Positions 18,801-27,775 of a DNA stretch of 64,000 nucleotides are shown one piece after another (position 1 is the stretch's first letter; every line of letters begins with the position of its first letter). The notes under the pieces were generated by a model. The model was not told where the DNA came from and did no database searches. It saw only the letters and a program-made list of their open reading frames with translations. The position numbers and the translations under genes are program-made. The stretch is from Flavivirga abyssicola (GTDB taxonomy: Bacteria > Bacteroidota > Bacteroidia > Flavobacteriales > Flavobacteriaceae). The DNA lies in the NCBI RefSeq assembly GCF_030540775.2, contig NZ_CP141266.1:4575001-4639000 (forward strand), given 5' to 3'.

Positions 18801-21579
18801 TTTCATTACTATTACAATTTACTTCTTCTAGAACAATGTTATTACTAATATTTAAACCTGTTAAGTTGTTGTTAGAACAATTAAGGACTTTTAATTGTGT
18901 ATTACTTGAAATTGTTAGCGTATTCAGATTATTATCTGCACAATCTAATGTTTCTAAGTTCGGGCTAAGTGCCATGTCCAGGCTACTTAAATTATTGCTA
19001 GCACAAAACAATTTAATTAAACTATCTGTACCCGAAATATTTAACACCCCATTTAACGCTGCAACGTTATTAGTTAAAAAATGATTTGAATTACAATTAA
19101 AAAACTCTAAATTAACCATATCGCTAACATCGAGTTCATTTAAATTATTCCCACTACAATCTAACGCTTTAAGTGACGAAAAGTCTTTTATCCCTCTAAG
19201 GTCTTCAATATTTTTATCACTTACATTTAGGCTTAATAGATGTTCTATATTTGATGTTAAAACCCGGCCATCAAGTGCGCCAGAATCTAACCCCAAGTCT
19301 ATTAACGCTTGCTCAAAATTATCGTCGTATAAAATTGTAAATCGTCCAAATTCGCAATCCTCACTATAGTCTGCTATTAAATCATCTTTTAACCATCCTC
19401 CACCAATAGCAGTTTCATCATCTACTTCAATACAATACAAACTATTATTTATAGTCGTATCAAATGTAGCTAAGCTGGCATTATTTAGATTTTTTATACT
19501 CAAAGTGAATAGATTATTATCGTAGCATAATAAAGAGGTTAAATTAATATTTGAGCTAAAGTCTAAATTTTCAATTTGATTTGAAGAACAATCAATGGTA
19601 GTTAAACTTGTATTATTAGATAGATCTAAACTTGTTAAGGCATTTCCGCTACAATTCAAATTTAATAAATCCTCAAAATCTTGAATTCCTGTTAGATCGT
19701 TAATGCTTTGCGAGGATACATCCAGTCCTGTTACTGCTCTTATTTTGCTTGTAGGAACAAAATTATCTATAACTCCATTACCCATACTGGTTGGATCTGC
19801 AAGTGGAACCATGCCCCCACTGGCATTATGCGTCTCAAGATATGTTTCAAAATTATCATCAGGCACGTAGGTACCGCATCCTAAATCACTATAATTGGAG
19901 TTTGGGTCTTTATCCCATCCTAGTGCAGGAACGGGTAAGTTATCAACCTCAATACAAGATAAATTAGGGTTATTATTAGCATTAAAAGGATTTAATGCAG
20001 CGTTATTTGTGTTCTTTAAATTTAACGTTTGTAAGGCATTATCATGACATAAAAAACGTGTTAACGCACTATTATTACTCACATTTAAAGCTTCTATTCT
20101 ATTAAATGAACAATCTAAATCTTCTAAATCAACATTATGGCTTACATCCAATTCTGTTAGGTCATTATTAGAACAATCAAGTACAATTAATGCCGTATTT
20201 GCATGTACTTTTAAACTGTTGAAGGTATAGTTTTTAGAAGCATCGTCTGCATCAACATAAGGTGTTTGCGAAGCACATATTAGCGACTCTAATTTAATAT
20301 TCTCACTAAAATTCAATGCAGGTAAAATATTATTAGAACAATCGACACTTTCTAATTCTAAATTATTTGATAAATCAATGGATTTTAAATCGTTATTGCT
20401 ACAATTCAAGTTAATTAAATTTGTAAAATCCTCAATACCTGTTAAGTCTGAAATACCTCTCCCGCTAACATCTAAATCTGATAAAAGTTCAATAGTTGCT
20501 GTTAGCACCAAATTATCCAGTTCCCCAGAATCATGTCCTAGAGCTATTAACCGCTCTTCAAATTTATCATCTGGAACATAGGTGTATATATCGTCACAAA
20601 CACCTGTGTTATAATAGGTCCAATCGTCTTTTATCCAAGCGAAACCTCCTGTGGTGGGCGGTGTAAAACCAGGATCTACTCGAATACAGGCGAGATCTGG
20701 GTTTTCTTCAGAATTAAAGGCATTAATTAATGAATTAAATCCATTAGCAATATTTAAATCCACCAACTTATTTCGAGACACGTTAATGGATGCATCTCCC
20801 TGACATAGCACTGGCGGATTTGGCTGTGTAGCTGGACATGCCAATGTATTTATGGTGCTGAGATCTAGAGTTGTGAGCAAATTATTAGATACATCAATGT
20901 TTTTTAATACCGTATTTGTATTCAGATCTAGTGAGGTTATTTGATTAGATGCACAAAACAAAGATTCTAAATTTGTATTAGCGCTAACATCAAATACGCC
21001 GCTAAATTGATTTTGAGTTGCTATAACAGCTTTTAAATTCACATTTTCACTAATATCCAGGCTTTTTAATTGGTTGTTAGAGCAAGTCAATCTTTCTAAC
21101 AAAGGATTAAAAGCAACATTGCTTTCTTGTAAAGTTAAATCTGTTAATTGATTCCCTGAACAGTCCAGAACTTCTAACGCATTGTTAGATCTTATATCCA
21201 AATCGGTTAATAAATTCAAACCACACAACAACGATTTTAAATTAAGGTTTGAAGCAATATCAAGTGATGTTAATTTATTATTGCTACATATAAGCGTGCC
21301 TATATTTGCAAAACCTGCAATACCAGTAAGATCGGTTATATTTAAATCACTAATGCTTAAGGTAACCACATCTTGAATTCTACTTGTCAAAACAAGATTA
21401 TTATTTTCAATACCGTCTCCCATACTGGCAGGATCACCTGCAGGGACTAAAGCCCCACTAGCAGTGTGCGTTTCTAGATAGTTTTCAAAATTAGCATCAG
21501 GAATAGGTGTGGTTTGCGCATTTATAAAAGGCAATACAAAGAGCGTTACGATAAAAGAAATTAAAACTTGCTTATTCAT
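15820..21579 (-). CDS. Giant leucine-rich-repeat protein secreted by T9SS
   Basis: A 1919-residue cell-surface or secreted protein. Residues 1-21 are a signal peptide. Six large modules follow, each opening with a head such as YVPDDNFEQAL, at about residues 23, 332, 569, 748, 1192 and 1417. Each continues with LRRs of the type LxxLxCSNNxLTxLDLSxN and closes with NPDLSCIxVDD plus WLKD. Near 1650 there is a calcium-binding thrombospondin-3-like repeat (DADNDGVANADDLCPG). The last ~80 residues form a type A T9SS sorting domain (VYPNPFENEVNLYL ... LANGFYSLSIKT ... FKIVKK). The likely role is adhesion or ligand binding at the surface. It lies 56 bp after the fibre-like gene. Confidence 0.92.
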   Translation of the reverse strand: MNKQVLISFIVTLFVLPFINAQTTPIPDANFENYLETHTASGALVPAGDPASMGDGIENNNLVLTSRIQDVVTLSISDLNITDLTGIAGFANIGTLICSNNKLTSLDIASNLNLKSLLCGLNLLTDLDIRSNNALEVLDCSGNQLTDLTLQESNVAFNPLLERLTCSNNQLKSLDISENVNLKAVIATQNQFSGVFDVSANTNLESLFCASNQITSLDLNTNTVLKNIDVSNNLLTTLDLSTINTLACPATQPNPPVLCQGDASINVSRNKLVDLNIANGFNSLINAFNSEENPDLACIRVDPGFTPPTTGGFAWIKDDWTYYNTGVCDDIYTYVPDDKFEERLIALGHDSGELDNLVLTATIELLSDLDVSGRGISDLTGIEDFTNLINLNCSNNDLKSIDLSNNLELESVDCSNNILPALNFSENIKLESLICASQTPYVDADDASKNYTFNSLKVHANTALIVLDCSNNDLTELDVSHNVDLEDLDCSFNRIEALNVSNNSALTRFLCHDNALQTLNLKNTNNAALNPFNANNNPNLSCIEVDNLPVPALGWDKDPNSNYSDLGCGTYVPDDNFETYLETHNASGGMVPLADPTSMGNGVIDNFVPTSKIRAVTGLDVSSQSINDLTGIQDFEDLLNLNCSGNALTSLDLSNNTSLTTIDCSSNQIENLDFSSNINLTSLLCYDNNLFTLSIKNLNNASLATFDTTINNSLYCIEVDDETAIGGGWLKDDLIADYSEDCEFGRFTILYDDNFEQALIDLGLDSGALDGRVLTSNIEHLLSLNVSDKNIEDLRGIKDFSSLKALDCSGNNLNELDVSDMVNLEFFNCNSNHFLTNNVAALNGVLNISGTDSLIKLFCASNNLSSLDMALSPNLETLDCADNNLNTLTISSNTQLKVLNCSNNNLTGLNISNNIVLEEVNCNSNEIANLTGYNADNTTLQIMSCNNNALKTLIVNRFLALTTLNCRSNMLSQLIINSNTALEILDFSNNSIGDIVLTSNPNLISLLASQNQLTELNLNGNPLLEQLNCDNNQIDELFVNTAPSIKYLSCNSNQLEDLNLMNNTNLIEISISSNMLSDLTLSNDLSLLKTFNCSNNQLIGGIDLSTMGTAACPPANPKNLQDFCPDTISINLSSNQLDFINIQNGINPEISNFNASNNPELDCIQVDDVSNIGASWLKDAATQYSLNCHFGETYVPDDNFEQALMVFDPGPLDDYVLTSTIEGLQNLDISGNNISDLTGIEDFIALRDLNCSNNALSLMDLSENINLTHVNCSNNTFSDLDFSNNLALTTLDCSNATLSNLDLTANVNLTNLNISNNTFSEFDPSVIPTLEVFNCDSNVILDLDFQYNTALTNLSCQSNILEKLNVKNGQNSNLISFNSQNNTNLTCIETDTGVVPNGVTWLKDASAEYVINCYYGQTYVPDDNFEQALISLGYDSGALDDYVDTANITNSSFLNISHEDISDLTGIEAFISLTDLNFEGNTVTSVDLSGNVLLENLNASNNTLNTLDLSFAPNLITVVVSNNNLSQLNLDSNVNILDLNVSGNVLTSIDVDRLVSLEKFDCSLNQLGSLEVTLNSNLKELYCQSNNFTQDKLNIQNGANQSLENFNATNNPDLSCILVDDPHAVISNPSGFYDNWFKDATANYQTICDDADNDGVANADDLCPGTLFGESVDLFGCPILSLPNNNFTILITGETCLNNNNGKINITTMEYYNYTATLTSDDFNKEYHFTNDIDILNLLAGTYRMCITIEEWPDYINCYDVVISQPEPLSVIASKSANGKKVALDLSGSSSYHIDFNGLKFSTTDTTMKLSLQNGANTIKISTDLECQGVHEENIFVSDELMVYPNPFENEVNLYLGSNESDIVIINMYSYLGQLVYSKTLTNPQSNSYTVDTDRLANGFYSLSIKTNESTSTFKIVKK

Positions 21580-21635
21580 TTTTCCTTTTTTTATACAGCA
21601 ATGTTAAGAGATTGATTCATCGAAAAATTTTATTT

Positions 21636-24017
21636 TTAATGGTGATGATAATGGACTTGTTCCTCCAGTTTCATTTTAAGTGCTTCAAACGTTTTATTTT
21701 TAAAATCCGGATCACTTTTTATCTTTTTCCATATTAAATTGTTCTCTAAATCAACACCATCTGAAAGCATCTGATGCTCTGCCATTTGTAATCCTTCTTC
21801 AAAATCATCTCTTGTGATTTGCCAAAAAACAACCTCGCCTTTGTCGGTTTCTATAATCTCATACTTCCTATCGTCATACTTTTCGTTATCTCCATTTTTA
21901 ACTGTTCCGTTTTTTGATAGCGAGTCTATATGGCCTTCTAGTTTTGAAAGTATATTATGAATTTCTTTTAGCTGTTTTTTTAAATCATAAATCTCCAAAT
22001 CACGTTGTTCTACTTGTTTTTTAAGTTTTTTCACCATAGGGCCATTATCATTTTCATTTAATCCTACTGCCACATTTACCATGTTAAAACCTAAAATATT
22101 CTCGTTTATACCCCATGCCACACCTACAATGTCCTTTACAAGTTCCGAGGTCATTTTAGAAGGGTCTATTGCGATTCCCAATCCATCGTTTTTGCCAGTG
22201 GGCACTATATAATCGCCTATTTTAACCTTGCCAAAAACCTTAACGGGAACCTGTCCCATAAAGGCTACTTTTTCATAAGCTTCTTCTTGATCTGGTTGTG
22301 GCATATTACCAAGTACTATGGGCTTGAATGACACAACCATCATGCGCTCGGCTCCTTTGGTATGCTTGGAGATCTTACCCCCTTTTACACCAACAATGTC
22401 ACCGTAGGACATCTTTTCATTGATATCTGCCCGTAGCAGGTACTCCGCATAATCCCCTGCTCCTGATGCGTATGTGACACCTTGGGTATCCGACTTGTTT
22501 GTGGCATAGATATCCTCATTGTCATTTGCTCTGATAAGAGCATCTGCAGCAATACCTATGAGTACGGCATCTGAAACAACTTGGTAAATTGCAAAACCAA
22601 TATCTGCTGGACCAGGCGCTAACATACAAGCTCCAAAACCAACACAAGGTCTGTAGTCTGCATATGTCGTGGCCAGTTGTACCAGAGACAGTGCTTCACT
22701 TGCTATGGCAAAGCCTAAACGAAGTTCTGCATCGTAAACATCGTAGGCCATAGACCTAATATCGAAGGTATAATCGCTGTTGTTGTTATTCTCTACTGCG
22801 ATCTCTCCTTCTATACGCCCCCACATATTGTCGGCATCCCAAAACCCAATAAAATTGTTGCCGTTCCTTCTACTTCCTATCACCTGGATCGCTATCCCCT
22901 GGGTACTCCCCTCGACCAGTAACGGGTAGTTCCCCTTTTCAAGTCCTGGGTTGTCGTTCGTGGTCGTTACCTGCAGGCCAGAGACTGGGTGCTCGAATGG
23001 TCCCGTGTAACTGATCGCCCCCGTGTGAACCGTGGAATTGATCTTGACCTGCTGGCTCGTCGTGATGTTCAGATCGTCCTCCGTAGTAATGCCAACATTC
23101 CCGTTCACCGTGATCCTGTCCGGATAGGTTCCCGATTCCACCGTACCTATCGTAGTATTTCCTTTTAATATGGAGCTTTGCCTAAAGCCCGTACCGTTGT
23201 CTATTAGCCTGTCTTGATCTGGTGTACTGGTTATGTTCAGTACCAGCCCCTCTAGGACATCCGAACGGAAGCTCCCCCTGTTCGACAGGCCGTTTGTGTT
23301 GGTAAGACCAACAACGTCCAGTGTGCCGTTTAACTTGGTCGGTGCGTTCTCGTCCCATGGGCCACCTTCTACTGCTACGATATCCTCTCCTACGTTCAGA
23401 GCTCCCGAAAGGTTTGTCGTACTCTGCCCGTTCACGTTCAGTCCCGCGTTCAGATCGGTTGCCCCATCTACGGTCAGAGTTCCAGACAGGTTCGTCTCGT
23501 TTCCGTTGGTTACGTCTAGCGTACTGTTGAGCGTGGTTGGCCCTTCGACCAATAGCTCGCCGTTGAGCGTCGTGTTGTCGTCCACATCCAAGGTCCCTGT
23601 TGCTGTAATATTCCTGTGGTAGGCATAGGGAACGAACGTTAGAATCTCCCTGCTCATATCCTCAAAATTGTTGCCCTCTTCAAAGTCTATCTCTACTTTA
23701 AGGTCCTTGGGCGTCCCGTCCCAACTGATCTTCTCAAAGGCATCGTGCTCTACCGCCCCTATAATCAGGTTGATCCTACCAAACTCGTCCGTGGTGGTCA
23801 ACTGTACCTCTTGGAACTCCTCACCATTGCCCGAATCCAGAATCGTAAATCGAATGGCTACCGTGGTACTTGGCAAATAGTTCCCCTCGGAATCTACACC
23901 AGGAAGCTCCAGAACATCGGGCCCCACGATCACTGCCTGATAGGTAATCCCATCGGTCTGTCCTAATGATTCCATGACCAAAAAAAGAAATAAGAATAGG
24001 GTAAAAATACGTTTCAT
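21636..24017 (-). CDS. Tail-fibre-like exported protein, tandem copy A
   Basis: About 793 residues with a signal peptide (MKRIFTLFLFLFLVMESLGQ). An N-terminal beta domain (YQAVIVGPD ... IRFTILDSG ... EVQLTTTDEFGRINLIIG ... VPYAYH) is common in Bacteroidota surface proteins. A run of TLxVDGxTxLNGxLxV beta-solenoid repeats (about 130-215) follows. After it come a DYAEYLLRADINEKMSYGDIVGV domain resembling phage peptidase-G2-type regions (about 520-650), a coiled coil (KKLKKQVEQRDLEIYDLKKQ), and a tail ending VHYHHH. There is no T9SS domain. The ATG at 24017 matches the start of the paralogue; a TTG two codons upstream is less likely. Nearly identical to the next gene except for two cassettes. 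Confidence 0.8.
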   Translation of the reverse strand: MKRIFTLFLFLFLVMESLGQTDGITYQAVIVGPDVLELPGVDSEGNYLPSTTVAIRFTILDSGNGEEFQEVQLTTTDEFGRINLIIGAVEHDAFEKISWDGTPKDLKVEIDFEEGNNFEDMSREILTFVPYAYHRNITATGTLDVDDNTTLNGELLVEGPTTLNSTLDVTNGNETNLSGTLTVDGATDLNAGLNVNGQSTTNLSGALNVGEDIVAVEGGPWDENAPTKLNGTLDVVGLTNTNGLSNRGSFRSDVLEGLVLNITSTPDQDRLIDNGTGFRQSSILKGNTTIGTVESGTYPDRITVNGNVGITTEDDLNITTSQQVKINSTVHTGAISYTGPFEHPVSGLQVTTTNDNPGLEKGNYPLLVEGSTQGIAIQVIGSRRNGNNFIGFWDADNMWGRIEGEIAVENNNNSDYTFDIRSMAYDVYDAELRLGFAIASEALSLVQLATTYADYRPCVGFGACMLAPGPADIGFAIYQVVSDAVLIGIAADALIRANDNEDIYATNKSDTQGVTYASGAGDYAEYLLRADINEKMSYGDIVGVKGGKISKHTKGAERMMVVSFKPIVLGNMPQPDQEEAYEKVAFMGQVPVKVFGKVKIGDYIVPTGKNDGLGIAIDPSKMTSELVKDIVGVAWGINENILGFNMVNVAVGLNENDNGPMVKKLKKQVEQRDLEIYDLKKQLKEIHNILSKLEGHIDSLSKNGTVKNGDNEKYDDRKYEIIETDKGEVVFWQITRDDFEEGLQMAEHQMLSDGVDLENNLIWKKIKSDPDFKNKTFEALKMKLEEQVHYHHH

Positions 24018-24041
24018 AACCAATATGTTATATAAATGTCA

Positions 24042-26450
24042 TTACTTGTGATAATGGATTTGTTTATCAAGTTTAGATTTAAGCTCTTCAAAAGTTTTAT
24101 TTCTAAATTTAGAATCCGTCTTAATCTTCTTCCATAATTTATCATTCGCAAAATTCCCTTTTTCGGATAATAACTTGGCTTCAACCATTTGTAAGGCCTT
24201 ATCAAAATCTTCTCTTGTAATTTGCCAATAAACAATTTCCCCTTTGTCTGTTTCTATGATCTCATATTCTCTTTGGTCATAACTTTCTGTTTCATGATGT
24301 TCTGCTTCATCATGGTGTTCTGAATCTTTTTCTAAATTTGAATGGTCTGTTGACGTTACTATGCCATTTTCTAAATTTGAAAGTCTAACAAGATATTCTC
24401 CAATTTGTTTCTTTATATTATTGATTTCAACATCTTGCTCTTCCATACGTTCTTCCAGCTTTTCAACAATGGCATTATTATCATTTTTATTTAATCCTAC
24501 TGCTACATTTACCTTGTTAAAACCTAAAATATTATCGTTTACACCCCATGCCACGCCTACAATGTCCTTTACACGTTCCGAAGTCATTTTAGAAGGGTCT
24601 ATTGCGATTCCCAATCCATCATTATTCCCACTGGGTACTATATAATCACCAATTTTAACCTTGCCAAAAACCTTAACGGGAACCTGTCCCATAAAGGCTA
24701 CTTTTTCGTAGGCATTTTCTTGATCTGGCTGCGGCATGTTACCTAGCACTATGGGCTTGAATGACACAACCATCATGCGCTCGGCTCCTTTGGTATGCTT
24801 GGAGATCTTACCACCTTTTACACCAACAATGTCACCGTAGGACATCTTTTCGTTGATATCTGCCCGTAGCAAGTACTCCGCGTAATCCCCTGCTCCTGAT
24901 GCATAAGTTACTCCTTGAGTGTCTGCCTTGTTTGTGGCATAGATATCCTCATTGTTATTTGCCCTGATAAGTGCATCTGCGGAAAAGCCTATTTGAAGAC
25001 CTTCAAAAATAACTTGTGCTAACGAGAAGGCAATATCTGCTGGCCCAGGACCTGAAAGACAAGCTCCAAAACCTACACATCCTCTAAAATCTGCAATTGA
25101 AGCGGCTAGTTGTGCTAGTGCCAGAACTTCACTTGCTATGGCAAAACCTAAGTCCAGTTCTGCATCATAAACATCATAGGCCATAGACCTGATGTCGAAG
25201 GTATAATCACTGTTATTGTTGTTCTCTACTGCGATCTCGCCTTCTATGCGCCCCCACATATTGTCGGCATCCCAAAAACCAATAAAGTTGTTGCCGTTCC
25301 TTCTGCTCCCTATCACCTGGATTGCTATCCCCTGCGTACTCCCCTCAACCAGTAACGGGTAGTTCCCCTTTTCAAGTCCTGGGTTGTCGTTCGTGGTCGT
25401 TACCTGCAGGCCAGAGACCGGGTGCTCGAATGGCCCCGTGTAGCTGATCGCCCCTGTGTGTACCGTGGAATTGATCTTGACCTGCTGGCTCGTCGTGATG
25501 TTCAGATCGTCCTCGGTCGTAATGCCAACAGCCCCGTTCACCGTGATCCTGTCCGGATAGGTTCCAGATTCCACCGTACCTATCGTAGTATTCCCTTTTA
25601 ATATGGAGCTTTGCCTAAAGCCCGTACCGTTGTCTATTAGCCTGTCCTGATCTGGTGTACTGGTTATGTTCAGTACCAGCCCCTCTAGGACATCCGAACG
25701 GAAGCTTCCCCTGTTCGACAGGCCGTTTGTGTTGGTAAGACCAACAACGTCCAGTGTGCCGTTTAACTTGGTCGGTGCGTTCTCGTCCCATGGGCCACCT
25801 TCTACTGCTACGATATCCTCTCCTACATTCAGAGCTCCCGAAAGGTTTGTCGTACTCTGACCGTTCACGTTCAGTCCCGCATTCAGATCGGTTGCCCCGT
25901 CTACGGTCAAAGTGCCAGACAGGTTCGTCTCGTTTCCGTTGGTTACGTCAAGCGTACTGTTGAGCGTGGTTGGCCCTTCGACCAATAGCTCACCGTTGAG
26001 CGTCGTGTTGTCGTCCACATCCAAGGTTCCCGTTGCCGTAATATTCCTGTGGTAGGCATACGGAACGAACGTTAAAATCTCCCTGCTCATGTCCTCAAAA
26101 TTGTTGCCCCCCTCAAAGTCTATCTCTACTTTAAGGTCCTTAGGCGTTCCGTCCCAACTGATCTTTTCAAAGGCATCGTGCTCTACGGCCCCTATGATCA
26201 GGTTGATCCTACCAAACTCGTCCGTGGTGGTCAACTGTACCTCTTGGAACTCCTCGCCATTGCCCGAATCCAGAATCGTAAATCGAATGGCTACCGTGGT
26301 ACTTGGCAAATAGTTCCCCTCGGAATCAACGCCGGGAAGCTCCAGAACATCGGGCCCCACGATCACTGCCTGATAGGTAATCCCATCGGTCTGTCCAAAT
26401 GCCTCTATGACCAAAAAAAGAAATAAGAATAGGGTAAAAATACGTTTCAT
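24042..26450 (-). CDS. Tail-fibre-like exported protein, tandem copy B
   Basis: An 802-residue paralogue of copy A, 24 bp upstream of it. The first ~430 residues are almost identical (for example Glu versus Gly near residue 115, and GNVG versus GAVG). Residues about 432-490 diverge (LALAQLAASIADFRGCVGFGACLSGPG), the DYAEYLLRAD region is again nearly identical, and the C-terminal ~150 residues diverge. Copy B carries a His/Glu-rich insert (EHHDEAEHHETES). Base composition is split: the gene's 5' half is GC-rich, its 3' end strongly AT-rich. It is exported by Sec signal peptide. The role is unknown; a trimeric fibre or adhesin is inference from repeats and coiled coil. Confidence 0.8.
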   Translation of the reverse strand: MKRIFTLFLFLFLVIEAFGQTDGITYQAVIVGPDVLELPGVDSEGNYLPSTTVAIRFTILDSGNGEEFQEVQLTTTDEFGRINLIIGAVEHDAFEKISWDGTPKDLKVEIDFEGGNNFEDMSREILTFVPYAYHRNITATGTLDVDDNTTLNGELLVEGPTTLNSTLDVTNGNETNLSGTLTVDGATDLNAGLNVNGQSTTNLSGALNVGEDIVAVEGGPWDENAPTKLNGTLDVVGLTNTNGLSNRGSFRSDVLEGLVLNITSTPDQDRLIDNGTGFRQSSILKGNTTIGTVESGTYPDRITVNGAVGITTEDDLNITTSQQVKINSTVHTGAISYTGPFEHPVSGLQVTTTNDNPGLEKGNYPLLVEGSTQGIAIQVIGSRRNGNNFIGFWDADNMWGRIEGEIAVENNNNSDYTFDIRSMAYDVYDAELDLGFAIASEVLALAQLAASIADFRGCVGFGACLSGPGPADIAFSLAQVIFEGLQIGFSADALIRANNNEDIYATNKADTQGVTYASGAGDYAEYLLRADINEKMSYGDIVGVKGGKISKHTKGAERMMVVSFKPIVLGNMPQPDQENAYEKVAFMGQVPVKVFGKVKIGDYIVPSGNNDGLGIAIDPSKMTSERVKDIVGVAWGVNDNILGFNKVNVAVGLNKNDNNAIVEKLEERMEEQDVEINNIKKQIGEYLVRLSNLENGIVTSTDHSNLEKDSEHHDEAEHHETESYDQREYEIIETDKGEIVYWQITREDFDKALQMVEAKLLSEKGNFANDKLWKKIKTDSKFRNKTFEELKSKLDKQIHYHK

Positions 26451-26489
26451 GATTAGGTTGGTTTTGATGCGTAATATTTTTATGTATAA

Positions 26490-27026
26490 TTATATTTTTA
26501 TGAGTTTTGCATTAAACAATTTTCCATTGGAAATTGCTTTTAAAAGATAGGACCCATTGGAAATATGTTTTAGATCTAAATCAATATCTTTTGATGGCGG
26601 AAAATCTCTGGAATATATAAGTTTGCCACTTATATCATAAACTAAAACAGAAATCGTTTTGGTTGTACTTTCGGTAAAAGATATAGTAACTGCTTGTGCA
26701 AAAGGATTTGGATGTACTGTTGCAAATAAATTATTAGTGTCAGATTGTTTTACAACTTTTATTTTACTGGGCGGTTGTTGATAACCTTGTCTTAAATAAT
26801 ACCCATTATTAGAATACGTACCAATGACGCTAGATTGTCCTATACTCTGACTCACTATGTATTGCCCTTTTGAGGTAGATATTGTTTTTGATGTGCCTCC
26901 TGCTCCTAAATTGGATCTTATGATTCTATATGAATTGTTATCTACTCTTTGCTGTGCTTTTATTGAATATGCAAAACAAATTGCTAACAGGAAAAAGACA
27001 TACTTCTTGGTTAGTTTTATATTCAT
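26490..27026 (-). CDS. Short T9SS type A sorting-domain protein
   Basis: A 178-residue exported protein: signal peptide to about residue 24 (cleavage after IKA), a ~70-residue N-terminal part (GGTSKTISTSKGQYIVSQSIGQ ... GYYLRQGYQQP), and a classic T9SS type A sorting domain (VHPNPFAQAVTISF, LVYDISGKLIYSRD, ISNGSYLLKA, NAKLIKI). The N-terminal motif occurs widely ahead of T9SS tails in flavobacteria. Function is unknown; the small size suggests a secreted cofactor or surface protein rather than an enzyme. It sits 39 bp upstream of fibre copy B in the same operon. Confidence 0.82.
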   Translation of the reverse strand: MNIKLTKKYVFFLLAICFAYSIKAQQRVDNNSYRIIRSNLGAGGTSKTISTSKGQYIVSQSIGQSSVIGTYSNNGYYLRQGYQQPPSKIKVVKQSDTNNLFATVHPNPFAQAVTISFTESTTKTISVLVYDISGKLIYSRDFPPSKDIDLDLKHISNGSYLLKAISNGKLFNAKLIKI

Positions 27027-27118
27027 ATTTTAATTCTCCAGATTTCTTTTTTATCTAAACTATAATAAATACCAATATTAAAATAGGATGTCCACCATTT
27101 GTCCATATTACAAACTAT

Positions 27119-27763
27119 CTAAAAATCACAATAACATGTTGGCAGGTTAATAATAAACCCAATACCAAACTGGTGTGCATTCAATTTTAATTTCTCTTCA
27201 CTTTCGCCACTATTAATCAATATGGATTTCCCATAGGAATACCCTGCATAAATTGCTGTATTATTAGAAATAGGATACTGCATACCAACTCCTGCCCTAA
27301 AAAAAAGAATGTTATTATTAAATTCTTCTTCACCTACCAGATTAAAAACATCATTATTTATGGTTTGATTTCCTCGTATTAAAAACTCGGAAGCTACAGA
27401 TCCATTCAAGAAGAATGCAAGATTTCTTAATTGAAATAATTTGGCATCAACACCTGCTTTTATACCCAGATAACTAACATCCCAGGCAAAGTAGTTATCT
27501 ACACTAGATTCGCTTCCTATGGCTCCATAACTATTATAAGTAGCACCTGCATTTAAAAATAATGTTTTGGCAGCATTAAGAGTATGTCTGTACCCCATAC
27601 CAAAATATGATTTAGATTTTGACAAAAGGTTGTCTAGTGGTTGACCCCGTGAGTTTTCATAATCAAAAGAAGAAATTGTAGAACCATATTCCATATATAG
27701 TTGCTGACTGTATCCTGATAAACTGATTAAAACAATAAGAAGGCTTAGTAGTTTTTTCTTCAT
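27119..27763 (-). CDS. Outer-membrane beta-barrel protein
   Basis: About 214 residues from the ATG at 27763 (MKKKLLSLLIVLISLSGYSQ, a clear signal peptide; an ATG four codons upstream is less likely). The mature part alternates aromatic/hydrophobic strands with turns (YFGMGYRHTLN, LFLNAGATYNSYG, LAFFLNGSVAS, NTAIYAGYSYGKS, AHQFGIGFIINL), as in small outer-membrane barrels. The C-terminus CYCDF is unusual. It is the first gene of the minus-strand surface operon. PorP/SprF proteins often precede T9SS adhesins, but this one is shorter and I cannot assign it there. Confidence 0.72.
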   Translation of the reverse strand: MKKKLLSLLIVLISLSGYSQQLYMEYGSTISSFDYENSRGQPLDNLLSKSKSYFGMGYRHTLNAAKTLFLNAGATYNSYGAIGSESSVDNYFAWDVSYLGIKAGVDAKLFQLRNLAFFLNGSVASEFLIRGNQTINNDVFNLVGEEEFNNNILFFRAGVGMQYPISNNTAIYAGYSYGKSILINSGESEEKLKLNAHQFGIGFIINLPTCYCDF

Positions 27764-27775
27764 ATATAAATGCAT

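Noticed and set aside
16454-21376. Plus-strand open frames opposite the LRR gene
   Set aside because: They mirror the antisense of LRR repeats (rows of K, L, S, F), with no start signals or domains.
15820-21579. Repeat-rich DNA resembling a minisatellite or CRISPR-like array
   Set aside because: The periodicity is codon-level LRR coding in one long open frame; repeats are degenerate and have no spacer pattern.
23233-25963. Plus-strand open frames opposite the fibre-like genes
   Set aside because: They occur in the same place in both paralogues because the coding strand is conserved and GC-rich, so stop codons are rare; no independent evidence of coding.
27119-27763. PorP/SprF partner of the T9SS adhesin
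   Set aside because: It is about 100 residues shorter than PorP/SprF and I could not find their characteristic motifs, so only a generic beta-barrel call is kept.
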